Shown here one piece after another: positions 16,037-23,718 of a stretch of 61,132 nucleotides of DNA. Position numbers and translations under genes: made by a program. The notes under the pieces were generated by a model. That model was given only the letters and a program-made list of their open reading frames with translations, ran no database searches and was not told the origin of the DNA. How positions within the stretch are numbered: position 1 is the stretch's first letter; each line of letters starts with the position of its first letter. Origin of the DNA: Olsenella phocaeensis. GTDB lineage: Bacteria > Actinomycetota > Coriobacteriia > Coriobacteriales > Atopobiaceae. The stretch covers positions 288,877 to 350,008 of the forward strand of contig NZ_LT635494.1 in NCBI RefSeq assembly GCF_900120385.1, written 5' to 3'.

Positions 16037-17155
16037 ATGCTGACAATGTTTGAGTTTGCTGAACCTTTCCCGCCAGCGTCACGCGTACAGGGCACCAACG
16101 TGGGACGCGGAGCCTACCAGGGTGCCTATGGCACCGAGCAGGTCGTCTTCGAGACGCGCGAGCGACTCTGCAGGCTCTTCGGCGGCTCGTACTGCGCCAA
16201 CGTGGTCTTCTCGAAGAACGTGACCGAGTCCCTCAACGTCCTGCTCAAGGGCTACCTGCGACCCGGGGACCACGTGATCGTCTCCTCCATGGAGCACAAC
16301 GCCGTCATGCGTCCCCTGCGCCAGCTAGAGCGCCAGGGCGTGAGCTTCACCCGCGCCCGCTGCGACGGGGAGGGCGCGCTCGACCTGGACGCGCTCGAGT
16401 CCTGCATCACCCCCGCCACCCGCGCCCTGGTCATGACGCACGCGAGCAACGTCTGCGGCACCGTCATGCCCGCACGCGAGCTGGGCGCCTTCTGCCGGGA
16501 GCACGGCATCCGCTTCTTCCTCGACAGCGCGCAGACCGCGGGCGTGCTCCCCATAGACGTGGGCGAGCTGCACGCGGACGCCGTGGCCTTCACCGGCCAC
16601 AAGGGCCTCATGGGTCCCCAGGGCATAGGCGGGCTCGTGCTGGCCGAGGGGCTGGGCCTGGAGCTCGAGCCCCTCGTCTCTGGCGGCACGGGGAGCGTCA
16701 GCCACAGCGAGGAGCTTCCGGACTTCCTGCCCGACCGCCTGGAGGCGGGCACCCAGAACCTGCCGGGCATCTTTGGCCTGCATGCCGCCCTGGGCTGGAT
16801 CGCAAAGACGGGCATCGACGCCATCCATCGGCACGAGATGGCGCTCGCGGAACGCTTCATGGAGGGACTGGCCCCCCTGGAGGAGAGGGGCGTCGCAAGG
16901 CTGGTCGGAAGGCGTGGCAGCGAGGGACGCACCGCCGTCGTGTCCATCCAGACGCCTGGCGACGACGAGGCGACCGTCGCAAAAAAGTTGGATTCCGACT
17001 ATGGAATCATGGTCCGCGTGGGGTTACACTGCGCCCCGTCCGCGCACAAGACATTGGGGACCTACCCCAGCGGCACCATTCGCTTCTCGTTCGGCTACTT
17101 CAACACGGCCGAAGAGGTGGATGCCGCGCTAGAGGCGCTTCGAGACATCTTGTAG
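16037..17155 (+). CDS. Class V aminotransferase (cysteine desulfurase/selenocysteine lyase), paralogue 1
   Basis: A PLP enzyme expected to release S or Se from cysteine or selenocysteine, about 372 residues. The PLP lysine is in FTGHKGLMGPQG and the persulfide/selenide Cys in GLHCAPSAH. Asp and Gln of the cofactor pocket are in DSAQTAG. Unlike paralogue 2 (21032-22168), the N-terminus lacks the YLDNAATT segment and begins MLTMFEFAEPFPP before joining the family at NVGRGAYQGAYG. No frameshifted copy of the missing part is found upstream. It is divergent from yedE. Starts at 16037 or 16046 are both possible and no strong ribosome-binding site is seen. Confidence 0.85.
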   Translation: MLTMFEFAEPFPPASRVQGTNVGRGAYQGAYGTEQVVFETRERLCRLFGGSYCANVVFSKNVTESLNVLLKGYLRPGDHVIVSSMEHNAVMRPLRQLERQGVSFTRARCDGEGALDLDALESCITPATRALVMTHASNVCGTVMPARELGAFCREHGIRFFLDSAQTAGVLPIDVGELHADAVAFTGHKGLMGPQGIGGLVLAEGLGLELEPLVSGGTGSVSHSEELPDFLPDRLEAGTQNLPGIFGLHAALGWIAKTGIDAIHRHEMALAERFMEGLAPLEERGVARLVGRRGSEGRTAVVSIQTPGDDEATVAKKLDSDYGIMVRVGLHCAPSAHKTLGTYPSGTIRFSFGYFNTAEEVDAALEALRDIL

Positions 17156-17240
17156 CTGACATGCGAACCCGGTGAATCCCAGCCCCTCGGGCCTAGGTGA
17201 CGCATAGCCATACAGAGCGTTCAAGGAGAGGAGCTTCATC

Positions 17241-17810
17241 ATGGCTACGAACGTCAGGATCAACGTGCAGGAGGTGAGCCCCCACGAGGTCCAGCGCCTG
17301 GCGGAGGGCTACTACAAGGGCGGCTACTTCTGCGACGAGGCAGTCATGTGCGCCATTCGCGACTGCTTCAAGCTCGACGTGTCCGAGCAGGTCATCACCA
17401 TGGTCTCGGGCATGTCGGTGGGCGTGGGCAAGTCCGGCTGCATGTGCGGCGCGGCCAACGGGGGCGTTGCCGCCCTCGGCCTGCTCTACGGGCGCACCGA
17501 GCAGAACGGCCCGCAGGACCCCAAGGTCGTCAGGTGCATGAGCCTCACCCACGAGCTCCACGACTGGTTCCGCGACAACAACGGCAAGCATGCCCTCTGC
17601 TGCCGCGTGCTCACCCGCGAGTTCGACATGGGCCAGGGCGCCCACAAGGAGCAGTGCATCTACTTCACCGGTCTCTGCGCCTGGAAGGTCGCCAGCATCG
17701 TCTGCCGCGAGGAGGGCGTGACCAACCTCGACGGCGAGGGCAGCGAGCCCCTCGAGCGCCTCAAGATCGAGGACGTCGTCGCGGTCAAGAGGGAGGCCTT
17801 CGTTGCTTAG
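17241..17810 (+). CDS. C_GCAxxG_C_C family redox protein
   Basis: A 189-residue soluble protein of the C_GCAxxG_C_C family. Conserved cysteines are visible: FCDEAV (C31), GCMCGAANGGV (C67 and C69), then single or paired Cys in VVRCMS, HALCCRV and KEQCIYF. The family is predicted to be redox-active and some members are selenoproteins; here all positions are Cys codons. GGAG precedes the ATG. It overlaps the TDT permease gene by 8 bp, so the two are coupled. Function unproven. Confidence 0.85.
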   Translation: MATNVRINVQEVSPHEVQRLAEGYYKGGYFCDEAVMCAIRDCFKLDVSEQVITMVSGMSVGVGKSGCMCGAANGGVAALGLLYGRTEQNGPQDPKVVRCMSLTHELHDWFRDNNGKHALCCRVLTREFDMGQGAHKEQCIYFTGLCAWKVASIVCREEGVTNLDGEGSEPLERLKIEDVVAVKREAFVA

Positions 17811-18759
17811 AAGAGTCCCCCTGCCGCTCGCCGGCGTGATGCTGGGCCTCGTCGGCCTGGGAAACCTGCTCCAGAGCTATGGCGAGCCCATCCGCATGGT
17901 CTGCGGGATCCTCGCCACCGTGATGGGAATCGTCCTGGTGGCGAAGGTCGCGCTGTACCCCGAGGACTTCAGGCGCGACATGGCCAACCCCATGCTCGCC
18001 AGCATCGCGGGCACCTTCCCCATGGCGCTCCTGCTGCTCGCGGGCTACGCCAAGCCGGTGCTTGAGCCCCTGGGCTACCTCCTCTGGTACCTGGGCCTCG
18101 CCCTGCACCTGGCGCTCATCGTGTGGTTCACCGCCCGCTACGTGCTGCACTTCCAGCTGAAGCAGGTCTTCCCCAGCTGGTACATCGTCTATGTGGGCAT
18201 CGTCGCGACATCGATCACCGCCCCCGCCATGGGCAGGGCCGACGTGGGGACGGTCGCCTTCTGGTTCGGCGTCGTCACCTTCGTGCTCGTCTCCGTCGCG
18301 GTGGCACTGCGCTACCTCCGCGTGGGTGAGCCGCCGGTCCCCGCTCGTCCGGTGCTGTGCATCTGCACGGCTCCCGCGAGCCTCTGCGTCGTGGGCTACG
18401 TGCAGTCCGTGACTCCCAAGAGCGTGGGCTTCCTCGTCCTCATGGAGGTCGTCGCCAGCGTAATCTTCCTGGGCGTGCTCACCCAGTTGCCCCGCCTGCT
18501 CGCGGCGAGGAAGTTCGCCCCCAGCTTCGCGGCATACACCTTCCCCCTCGTCATCACGGCGACGGCCCTGAAGCAGACCATGGCCTGCCTGGCCAAGCTC
18601 GGCTCGCCCGCGCCCTGGCTGCAGCTGCCCGTCCTGGTCGAGACCGTCATCGCCACGCTGATCCTCGTCTACGCACTTGTGCGCTACCTCATGTTCGTCT
18701 TCGCGGCGGACGAGGCAGGGGACGGCGAGGGACAGAAGGAGGCCCCGGCGAAGGCCTAG
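17803..18759 (+). CDS. TDT/TehA-like membrane transporter
   Basis: A 318-residue protein with about ten membrane helices matching the tellurite-resistance/dicarboxylate (TDT, SLAC1-like anion channel) family, with the recognisable loop FPSWYIVYVGIVATSITAPA. The TTG at 17803 is supported by GGGAGG 6 nt upstream and overlaps the end of the C_GCAxxG_C_C gene. TDT members move anions such as sulfite, dicarboxylates or tellurite. In this neighbourhood selenite or another oxyanion is a possible substrate, but that is inference only. The C-terminal tail is charged and rich in Glu and Lys. Confidence 0.82.
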   Translation: MLRRVPLPLAGVMLGLVGLGNLLQSYGEPIRMVCGILATVMGIVLVAKVALYPEDFRRDMANPMLASIAGTFPMALLLLAGYAKPVLEPLGYLLWYLGLALHLALIVWFTARYVLHFQLKQVFPSWYIVYVGIVATSITAPAMGRADVGTVAFWFGVVTFVLVSVAVALRYLRVGEPPVPARPVLCICTAPASLCVVGYVQSVTPKSVGFLVLMEVVASVIFLGVLTQLPRLLAARKFAPSFAAYTFPLVITATALKQTMACLAKLGSPAPWLQLPVLVETVIATLILVYALVRYLMFVFAADEAGDGEGQKEAPAKA

Positions 18760-18824
18760 GTGCGATGCCGCGCTGCCGCCGCAGGTGGTCGCCCGGGACG
18801 GCCCGTGGCGGATGGCCCTCTCGC

Positions 18825-19067
18825 CTAGACCCTGATGCGGTGCAGGGAGCTGGGGCTGAGTCCCAGCTCCCGCATCTCGCCCATGACCCGGGCCTCGTCG
18901 GCGGGGTCCGCCTTCCAGACCATGCCGCAGCCGGCGGATATCTGGGGCGGCATGGGGATGAGCCTGCCCGGTACGCCGTCGCGCCTGCAGGCGGCCTCCA
19001 TCGCCATCGCGTCGGTCGTGCGGTCGAACGCTACTATGAGGGTATCCTTGGGAGCGGAGAGGGGCAT
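18825..19067 (-). CDS. Stand-alone DUF3343 Se/S carrier-like protein
   Basis: An 80-residue DUF3343 protein. The family core LIPMPPQISAGCGMVWKA is present with its single conserved Cys47; the segment resembles the second half of the TusA-DUF3343 fusion at 14574-14924. AGGAAGG precedes the ATG. It is transcribed divergently from selD and converges on the TDT gene. DUF3343 proteins usually occur with selenium genes and are thought to carry Se or S, but no activity is established. Confidence 0.85.
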   Translation of the reverse strand: MPLSAPKDTLIVAFDRTTDAMAMEAACRRDGVPGRLIPMPPQISAGCGMVWKADPADEARVMGEMRELGLSPSSLHRIRV

Positions 19068-19207
19068 GTCGTTCCTTCCTGTGCCGGCCTGGGGTGAGGT
19101 TCCGTGGACGGGTGCCCCAGGGGCGCCGTGGTCCAGGACATTCTACGCGCGGGAGCCTTTGGCGGCGGACATGCCGCCCCGCGCACGAGCAGGGGGAGGA
19201 GGCAGCC

Positions 19208-20257
19208 ATGACGGCAAAGAAGGTCCAGCTCACCAAGATGACCAAGGCGGCTGGTTGAGCGGCCAAGATGGCACCTGGTGCCCTCGCTCAGGTTCTGAGC
19301 GACCTACCCAACACGTTCAGCCCGCGGCTGCTCATCGGCTATGACGGCTCGGACGACGCCTGCGTGTACAAGGTGAGCGACGACACGGCGCTCATCAGCA
19401 CCGTGGACTTCTTCCCGCCCATGGTCGACGACCCCTACCTCTTCGGCCAGATCGCCGCAGCGAATGCTCTCTCGGACGTCTATGCCATGGGAGGCACGCC
19501 CACCCTGGCCATGAACCTGCTCTGCTTCCCCAACTGCCTCGACGTGAGCGTCGCGGAAGAGATCCTGAGGGGCGGGGCGAGCAAGGCCATGGAGGCGGGC
19601 TGCACCATAGCGGGCGGCCACACCATCACGGACGACGAGCCCAAGTACGGCATGTGCGTCATGGGCTTCGCGCGTCCCGACGAGGTACTGGCCAACGGCG
19701 GCGCGCGCCTGGGCGATGCCCTCGTGCTCACCAAGCGCGTGGGCTCGGGGCTCCTCAACACGGCCGTCAAGGGCGAGCTGCTCGAGCAGTCCGAGCTCGG
19801 CGAGCTGTACCAGGAGATGAGCACCCTCAACAAGTATGCGGCCGAGGTCGCGCGCGACTTCGACGTGCACGGCTGCACCGACGTGACGGGCTTCGGCCTG
19901 GCGGGCCACCTCTGCGAGATGGCCGAGGGCGCGGGCGTCACGGCGCGCCTGAGCTACTCGGCAGTCCCGCTCTTCGACAGCGCGGCCGACATGGCTCGCA
20001 TGGGAATAGTCCCCGGCGGGGCCTACCGCAACGAGGACTACTTCAAGGACCGCGTGAAGGTGGACGAGGGGCTTGCCGAGGAGGTTCCCGAGGTCGTCTT
20101 CGACCCGCAGTCCTCCGGCGGCCTGATGTTCGCCTTGCCGCCCGAGCAGGCTGACGAGCTGGTGGCGCGCATCCGCGCGACCGGCGTCTCGGCGGCACGC
20201 GTGGGAGAGTTCGTGACCCGCGGTGAGGGGGAGCCCTTCGTCAGGGTCGTCAAGTAG
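19208..20257 (+). CDS. selD: Selenide, water dikinase, a selenoprotein (Sec17, in-frame UGA)
   Basis: Makes selenophosphate from selenide and ATP for selenoprotein and modified-tRNA synthesis, 349 residues. The frame opens at ATG 19208 behind GGGGGAGGAGG and reads through TGA at 19256-19258 as codon 17. The context is AAG-U-AAKMAP, which places selenocysteine at the exact site of the catalytic Cys17 of E. coli SelD, with K20 three residues later. The rest (19268 onward) is a full AIRS-type synthase: YDGSDDACVY, STVDFFPPMVDD, AGGHTITDDEPKYG, TDVTGFGLAGH. Without recoding it would be read as an N-terminally truncated gene from 19268. Confidence 0.93.
19256..19290 (+). promoter_or_regulatory. 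Candidate bacterial SECIS hairpin in selD mRNA
   Basis: The UGA codon itself opens an outer stem, TGAGCG (19256-19261) with CGCTCA (19285-19290). An inner stem GGCAC/GTGCC (19270-19274 with 19278-19282) is capped by CTG. The apical loop begins about 17 nt after the UGA, within the distance range of bacterial SECIS elements read by SelB. Confidence 0.7.
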
Positions 20258-20297
20258 GCAAGCGGGCTAGTAGGCAAGTTGTCTTTCGCAAGACGCT

Positions 20298-20313
20298 GGG
20301 ACTCTGGTCCCAA
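20298..20313 (+). terminator. Small stem-loop between selD and yedF
   Basis: TGGGAC and GTCCCA form a 6-bp stem with a 4-nt loop in the 71-bp gap. Too weak to call as a true terminator; it may tune yedF expression. Confidence 0.3.
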
Positions 20314-20328
20314 GAAGGGAAGCATCAC

Positions 20329-20955
20329 ATGAGCCAGGAAATCATCGACGTCAACGCCATCGGCGACGCCTGCCCCATCCCCGTGGTCAAGACCATGAAG
20401 GCCGTGGCCGCAGCGGCCGAGTGCGCGACCGTCGTCACCTCTGTGGACAACCCCACGGCCGTCAAGAACCTCCAGAAGTTCGCGGGCGAGAAGGGCCTCG
20501 CGTCCTCGGTCGAGGACAAGGGAGACGGCAGCTGGCAGGTGAGCATCCAGGTTGGCGCGGGAGCCGCCGAGGCCGCCAAGGAGGCCGACCCCGCGGACTA
20601 CGCCTGCTGCGCGCCCGGCAACGGCGTGGTCGTGGCCATCACGGCCGACCACATGGGCGAGGGCTCCGACGAATTGGGCCGCACCCTCATGAAGGGCTTC
20701 ATCTACGCCCTCACCCAGCAGGAGGTCCTCCCCAAGTGCGTCCTGTTCTACAACGGCGGCGTCAAGCTCACCACCGAGGGCTCCGACTCCATCGAGGACA
20801 TCAAGGCCCTCGTGGATGCCGGCGTCGAGGTCCTGAGCTGCGGCACCTGCCTCAACTTCTATGGCATCGCCGAGAAGCTCCAGGTGGGCGACGTCACCAA
20901 CATGTACGTCATCGCCCAGCGCCAGATGGAGGCCTCGCACGTGGTCAGGCCCTAG
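20329..20955 (+). CDS. yedF: YedF, sulfurtransferase-like selenium metabolism protein
   Basis: A 208-residue protein with an N-terminal TusA-like domain (about 4-75) and a C-terminal DsrE-like domain (about 100-208). The TusA carrier Cys15 sits in GDACPIPVVKTM. The second domain contains LFYNGGVKLTTEGS and EVLSCGTCLNFYG. This two-domain arrangement defines the selenium-associated YedF family, found with selD and yedE in many anaerobes. AAGGGAAG precedes the ATG. It is followed after 76 bp by lyase paralogue 2 on the same strand. Confidence 0.92.
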   Translation: MSQEIIDVNAIGDACPIPVVKTMKAVAAAAECATVVTSVDNPTAVKNLQKFAGEKGLASSVEDKGDGSWQVSIQVGAGAAEAAKEADPADYACCAPGNGVVVAITADHMGEGSDELGRTLMKGFIYALTQQEVLPKCVLFYNGGVKLTTEGSDSIEDIKALVDAGVEVLSCGTCLNFYGIAEKLQVGDVTNMYVIAQRQMEASHVVRP

Positions 20956-21031
20956 CCAGGCATGCAACGAGCAGTCGTCGCCCCGCTCGCGGTCCATCCG
21001 GGGGCGGGGCGACCCGTATGAGGAGGAAGCC

Positions 21032-22168
21032 GTGATCTACCTGGACAACGCCGCCACCACCATGCGCAAGCCCCAGGTCGTGGTGGATGCCGTGGTCGAG
21101 GCCCTTCAGGGCATGGGCAACGCATCTCGCGGCACGAGCGAGGCCTCGCTCGTTGCCACGAGGGCGGACTACGTGGCGCGCGAGCGCCTGGCCAGGCTCT
21201 TCGGCTGTCCCCGCGCGGACCACGTCGCCTTCTGCTCAAACTCCACCGAGGCCCTCAACGTCACGCTCATGGGCCTGGTGCGCCCGGGCGACCACGTGGT
21301 GAGCACCGACCTCGAGCACAACTCGGTCCTGAGGCCGCTCTATCGCCTGCGCGACGAGCGCGGCGTGCGCCTGGATTTCGCCGGGGCGGACGGGGAGGGG
21401 AGGCTCGACTACGACGCGCTCGAGCGTCTGGTGGTCGACGGAACTCGCCTCGTCGCCGTGACGCACGGCTCCAACGTCACGGGCAACATGGTGGACGTCA
21501 GGCGCGTGGCCGACGTGGCCCACGCCCACGGCGCCCTGGTGGTCCTCGACGCCTCCCAGACCGCGGGCGCGCACGACGTCGACATGGGCAGGCTCGGCGC
21601 CGACGTGGTCTGCTTCACCGGGCACAAGGGGCTCATGGGTCCCCAGGGCACGGGCGGCCTCTGCCTTGCGGAGGGCGTCGACGTCGCCCCGCTCAAGGTG
21701 GGCGGGACGGGCGTCAAGTCCTTCCTCGAGTCGCAGCCCGACGAGTACCCCACCCGCCTGGAGGCCGGCACCCTCAACAACCACGGCATCGCGGGCCTCT
21801 CCGCCGCCCTGGGATGGCTGGAGGAGCTTGGCGTGGAGGTCGTCCGCACGCGCGAGGGCCTGCTGATGCGCCGCTTCTGGGAGGGCGTCCGCTCCGTGGA
21901 CGGCGTCCGCGTCTACGGGGACTTCGGCCAAGCGGAGCGCTGTGCCATCGTCGCCCTCAACGTCCGCGACCACAGCTCCTCCGCCGTCTCGGACGAGCTC
22001 TCGCAGCGCTGGGGCATCGCCACCAGGCCGGGGGCGCACTGTGCCCCGCGCATGCACCGCGCCCTGGGCACCGTCGAGCAGGGCGTGGTCCGCTTCAGCT
22101 TCTCGTACTTCAACACGGAGGACGAGGTGGACGTGGCCATCGCCGCCGTGAGGGAGCTTGCTGCGTAG
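21032..22168 (+). CDS. Class V aminotransferase (cysteine desulfurase/selenocysteine lyase), paralogue 2
   Basis: A complete 378-residue PLP enzyme of the same branch as the 16037-17155 gene. It opens MIYLDNAATT, has the cofactor-pocket Asp in DASQTAG, the PLP Lys in FTGHKGLMGPQG and the catalytic Cys in GAHCAPRMH. The GTG start at 21032 follows AGGAGGAA. Its place after selD and yedF suggests it supplies selenide (or persulfide-bound Se) to SelD. Whether it prefers Cys or Sec cannot be told from sequence. Confidence 0.9.
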   Translation: MIYLDNAATTMRKPQVVVDAVVEALQGMGNASRGTSEASLVATRADYVARERLARLFGCPRADHVAFCSNSTEALNVTLMGLVRPGDHVVSTDLEHNSVLRPLYRLRDERGVRLDFAGADGEGRLDYDALERLVVDGTRLVAVTHGSNVTGNMVDVRRVADVAHAHGALVVLDASQTAGAHDVDMGRLGADVVCFTGHKGLMGPQGTGGLCLAEGVDVAPLKVGGTGVKSFLESQPDEYPTRLEAGTLNNHGIAGLSAALGWLEELGVEVVRTREGLLMRRFWEGVRSVDGVRVYGDFGQAERCAIVALNVRDHSSSAVSDELSQRWGIATRPGAHCAPRMHRALGTVEQGVVRFSFSYFNTEDEVDVAIAAVRELAA

Positions 22169-22199
22169 GTTCTGGCGCCCCTCTCACTTGGTCGTTCAG

Positions 22200-22241
22200 A
22201 ACTCGCCCCAGGTGACAGAAAGTCGTCATCTGGGGCGAGTT
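22200..22241 (+). terminator. 17-bp stem-loop ending the selD-yedF-lyase unit
   Basis: Arms 22200-22216 and 22225-22241 (core CTCGCCCCAG/CTGGGGCGAG) pair at 16 of 17 positions with an 8-nt loop. A very stable structure 32 bp after the lyase stop, without a T run. Confidence 0.65.
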
Positions 22242-22300
22242 GTGTACGGGTTGCACCCCGCATGGGTCCGCTGGCGAGAGGACCTTCTCCAAAATCGCCC

Positions 22301-22330
22301 TTGACTTTCTCTGCTCATACTGTATATGTT
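22301..22330 (+). promoter_or_regulatory. Promoter of the GntR/ABC operon
   Basis: TTGACT (22301-22306) and TATGTT (22325-22330) with 18-bp spacing; TATATG two bases earlier is an alternative -10. The -10 lies inside the operator palindrome. Confidence 0.6.
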
Positions 22331-22354
22331 GTATATATACAGTATGAGCAGAGA
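22308..22354 (+). promoter_or_regulatory. Perfect 20-bp-arm operator of the GntR regulator
   Basis: The arm at 22308-22327 (TCTCTGCTCATACTG...) is repeated in exact inverse at 22335-22354 with a 7-bp spacer. It covers the -10 region and the ribosome-binding site (GAGAGGAG) of the GntR gene, so binding would block the promoter. Autoregulation is the natural inference. Confidence 0.8.
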
Positions 22355-22363
22355 GGAGACGGG

Positions 22364-22744
22364 ATGGAGGTCGTGCTCTCCAACTCCTCGGGGACACCCA
22401 TCTACGAGCAGATAGCCACGCAGGTCAGGTCCCAGATCGTCCAGGGCTCGCTCGAGCCGGGAGAGGCTCTGCCCTCCATACGCAACCTGGCAACCAGCCT
22501 CAGGATCAGTGCCATCACGACCAAGCGCGCCTACGCGGAGCTGGAGGCCCAGGGCCTTGTGGAGACCGTGCCCGGCAAGGGGTGCTTCGTCGCGGGCGTG
22601 GATCCCGAGCTGCTGCGCGAGGAGCGCCTGAGGTCCGTCGAGGAGGCGCTTGCCCTCGCCGCCGCACGGGCGCGCGAGGCGGGAATCGGGTCGGACGAGC
22701 TGCACGAGATGCTCGACCTCGTGCTGGAGGAGGGTGGTCGCTGA
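22364..22744 (+). CDS. GntR family regulator, YtrA subfamily
   Basis: A 126-residue regulator. The N-terminal winged helix contains the GntR signature PIYEQIATQVRSQIVQG, LPSIRNLATSLRISAITTKRAY and the wing VPGKGCFV. Only a short helical tail of about 45 residues follows, as in YtrA-type proteins, and no ligand domain is present. The ATG at 22364 follows GAGAGGAG. It overlaps the ABC ATPase gene by 1 nt. YtrA-type repressors control small ABC operons that respond to wall-active antibiotics. Confidence 0.9.
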   Translation: MEVVLSNSSGTPIYEQIATQVRSQIVQGSLEPGEALPSIRNLATSLRISAITTKRAYAELEAQGLVETVPGKGCFVAGVDPELLREERLRSVEEALALAAARAREAGIGSDELHEMLDLVLEEGGR

Positions 22745-23718
22745 TGTCTGGACACATGGGACGCAAGCTGGCGCTGGGCACCCTGGACCTGAGCGGGGAG
22801 CCCTCGGACCTCAGGGTGAGGGGGCTCTGCAAGTCCTACGAGGGCTTCGAGCTGAGGGACATCGACCTCGACCTGCCCCGCGGGTCGGTGATGGGCCTGG
22901 TGGGGCAGAACGGTGCGGGCAAGACCACCATCATGCGCGCGATCACGGGGGGCCTCGCCCCCGATGCAGGCGAGGTGGAGCTCTTCGGGCATCCCGTTTC
23001 GCAGATGGGTCCCGGCGAGCTTCGCGAGGCGAAGGGGGCGCTCGGCTATGTGAGCTCGACCTGCCCCTATCCGGGCGAGCTCAGCGTGGCACAGGTGGCG
23101 ACCATGCACGCCCTCGCCTACGAGCGCTTCGACTGGAGGCTCTTCCAGGAGCTGTCCGAGCGCATGGGGCTCCTGCCGCACGATGAGCGCCCGCACCGCT
23201 CGCACGCGGCCCGCAAGCGCGTGCGCGAGCTCTCGCGCGGCATGGGCATGAAGCTGCAGCTGGCCTGCGCCCTCGCCACGGGGGCGCGCGTCCTGGTCCT
23301 GGACGAGCCAACGGCGGGGCTCGACCCCATCGTGCGCGAGGAGGTCCTGGGCATCCTGCGAGAGTGGATGGAGCCGGGAGACCGCTCCGCGCTGATCTCG
23401 AGCCACATCACGAGTGACCTCGAGCACGTCGCCGACTACCTCCTCATGGTGGACGACGGAAGGGTCGTGTTCCAGTGCGAGAGGGACCTCGTGGACGACG
23501 TGATGGGAATCGCCCGGCTGAGGGAGGCGGAGCTGGAGCGCGTGCGCGCGGATGGTCTCCTCCGGGGCGGCGGCGCCCGCGTACTGAGGCGCGACCTGTC
23601 CTATGACCTGCTGGTTCCCGACCGCGCGGAGTTCCTGCGCTCCTACCCGCAGCTCGCCTGCGACGCGGCGGACATCGACGAGCTCATGCTGCTCGTCGTC
23701 AGGGGGGAGGAGTTCTGA
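22744..23718 (+). CDS. ABC transporter ATP-binding protein
   Basis: A 324-residue ATPase. Walker A is GQNGAGKTT at about residue 56-64, the signature region reads LSRGMGMKLQLA (a variant of LSGGQ) and Walker B is VLVLDEPT followed by the H-loop SSHIT. A C-terminal extension of about 85 residues lacks known motifs. The start codon overlaps the GntR stop and its stop overlaps the permease ATG, so the three genes are one operon. Confidence 0.92.
   Translation: MSGHMGRKLALGTLDLSGEPSDLRVRGLCKSYEGFELRDIDLDLPRGSVMGLVGQNGAGKTTIMRAITGGLAPDAGEVELFGHPVSQMGPGELREAKGALGYVSSTCPYPGELSVAQVATMHALAYERFDWRLFQELSERMGLLPHDERPHRSHAARKRVRELSRGMGMKLQLACALATGARVLVLDEPTAGLDPIVREEVLGILREWMEPGDRSALISSHITSDLEHVADYLLMVDDGRVVFQCERDLVDDVMGIARLREAELERVRADGLLRGGGARVLRRDLSYDLLVPDRAEFLRSYPQLACDAADIDELMLLVVRGEEF

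Noticed and set aside
17241-17810. C_GCAxxG_C_C protein as a second selenoprotein
   Set aside because: All conserved positions are ordinary Cys codons (TGC) and there is no in-frame TGA.
19268-20257. selD as an N-terminally truncated gene or pseudogene starting at ATG 19268
   Set aside because: The upstream in-frame segment with a strong ribosome-binding site, the Sec/Lys spacing and the hairpin after UGA all support a full-length selenoprotein.
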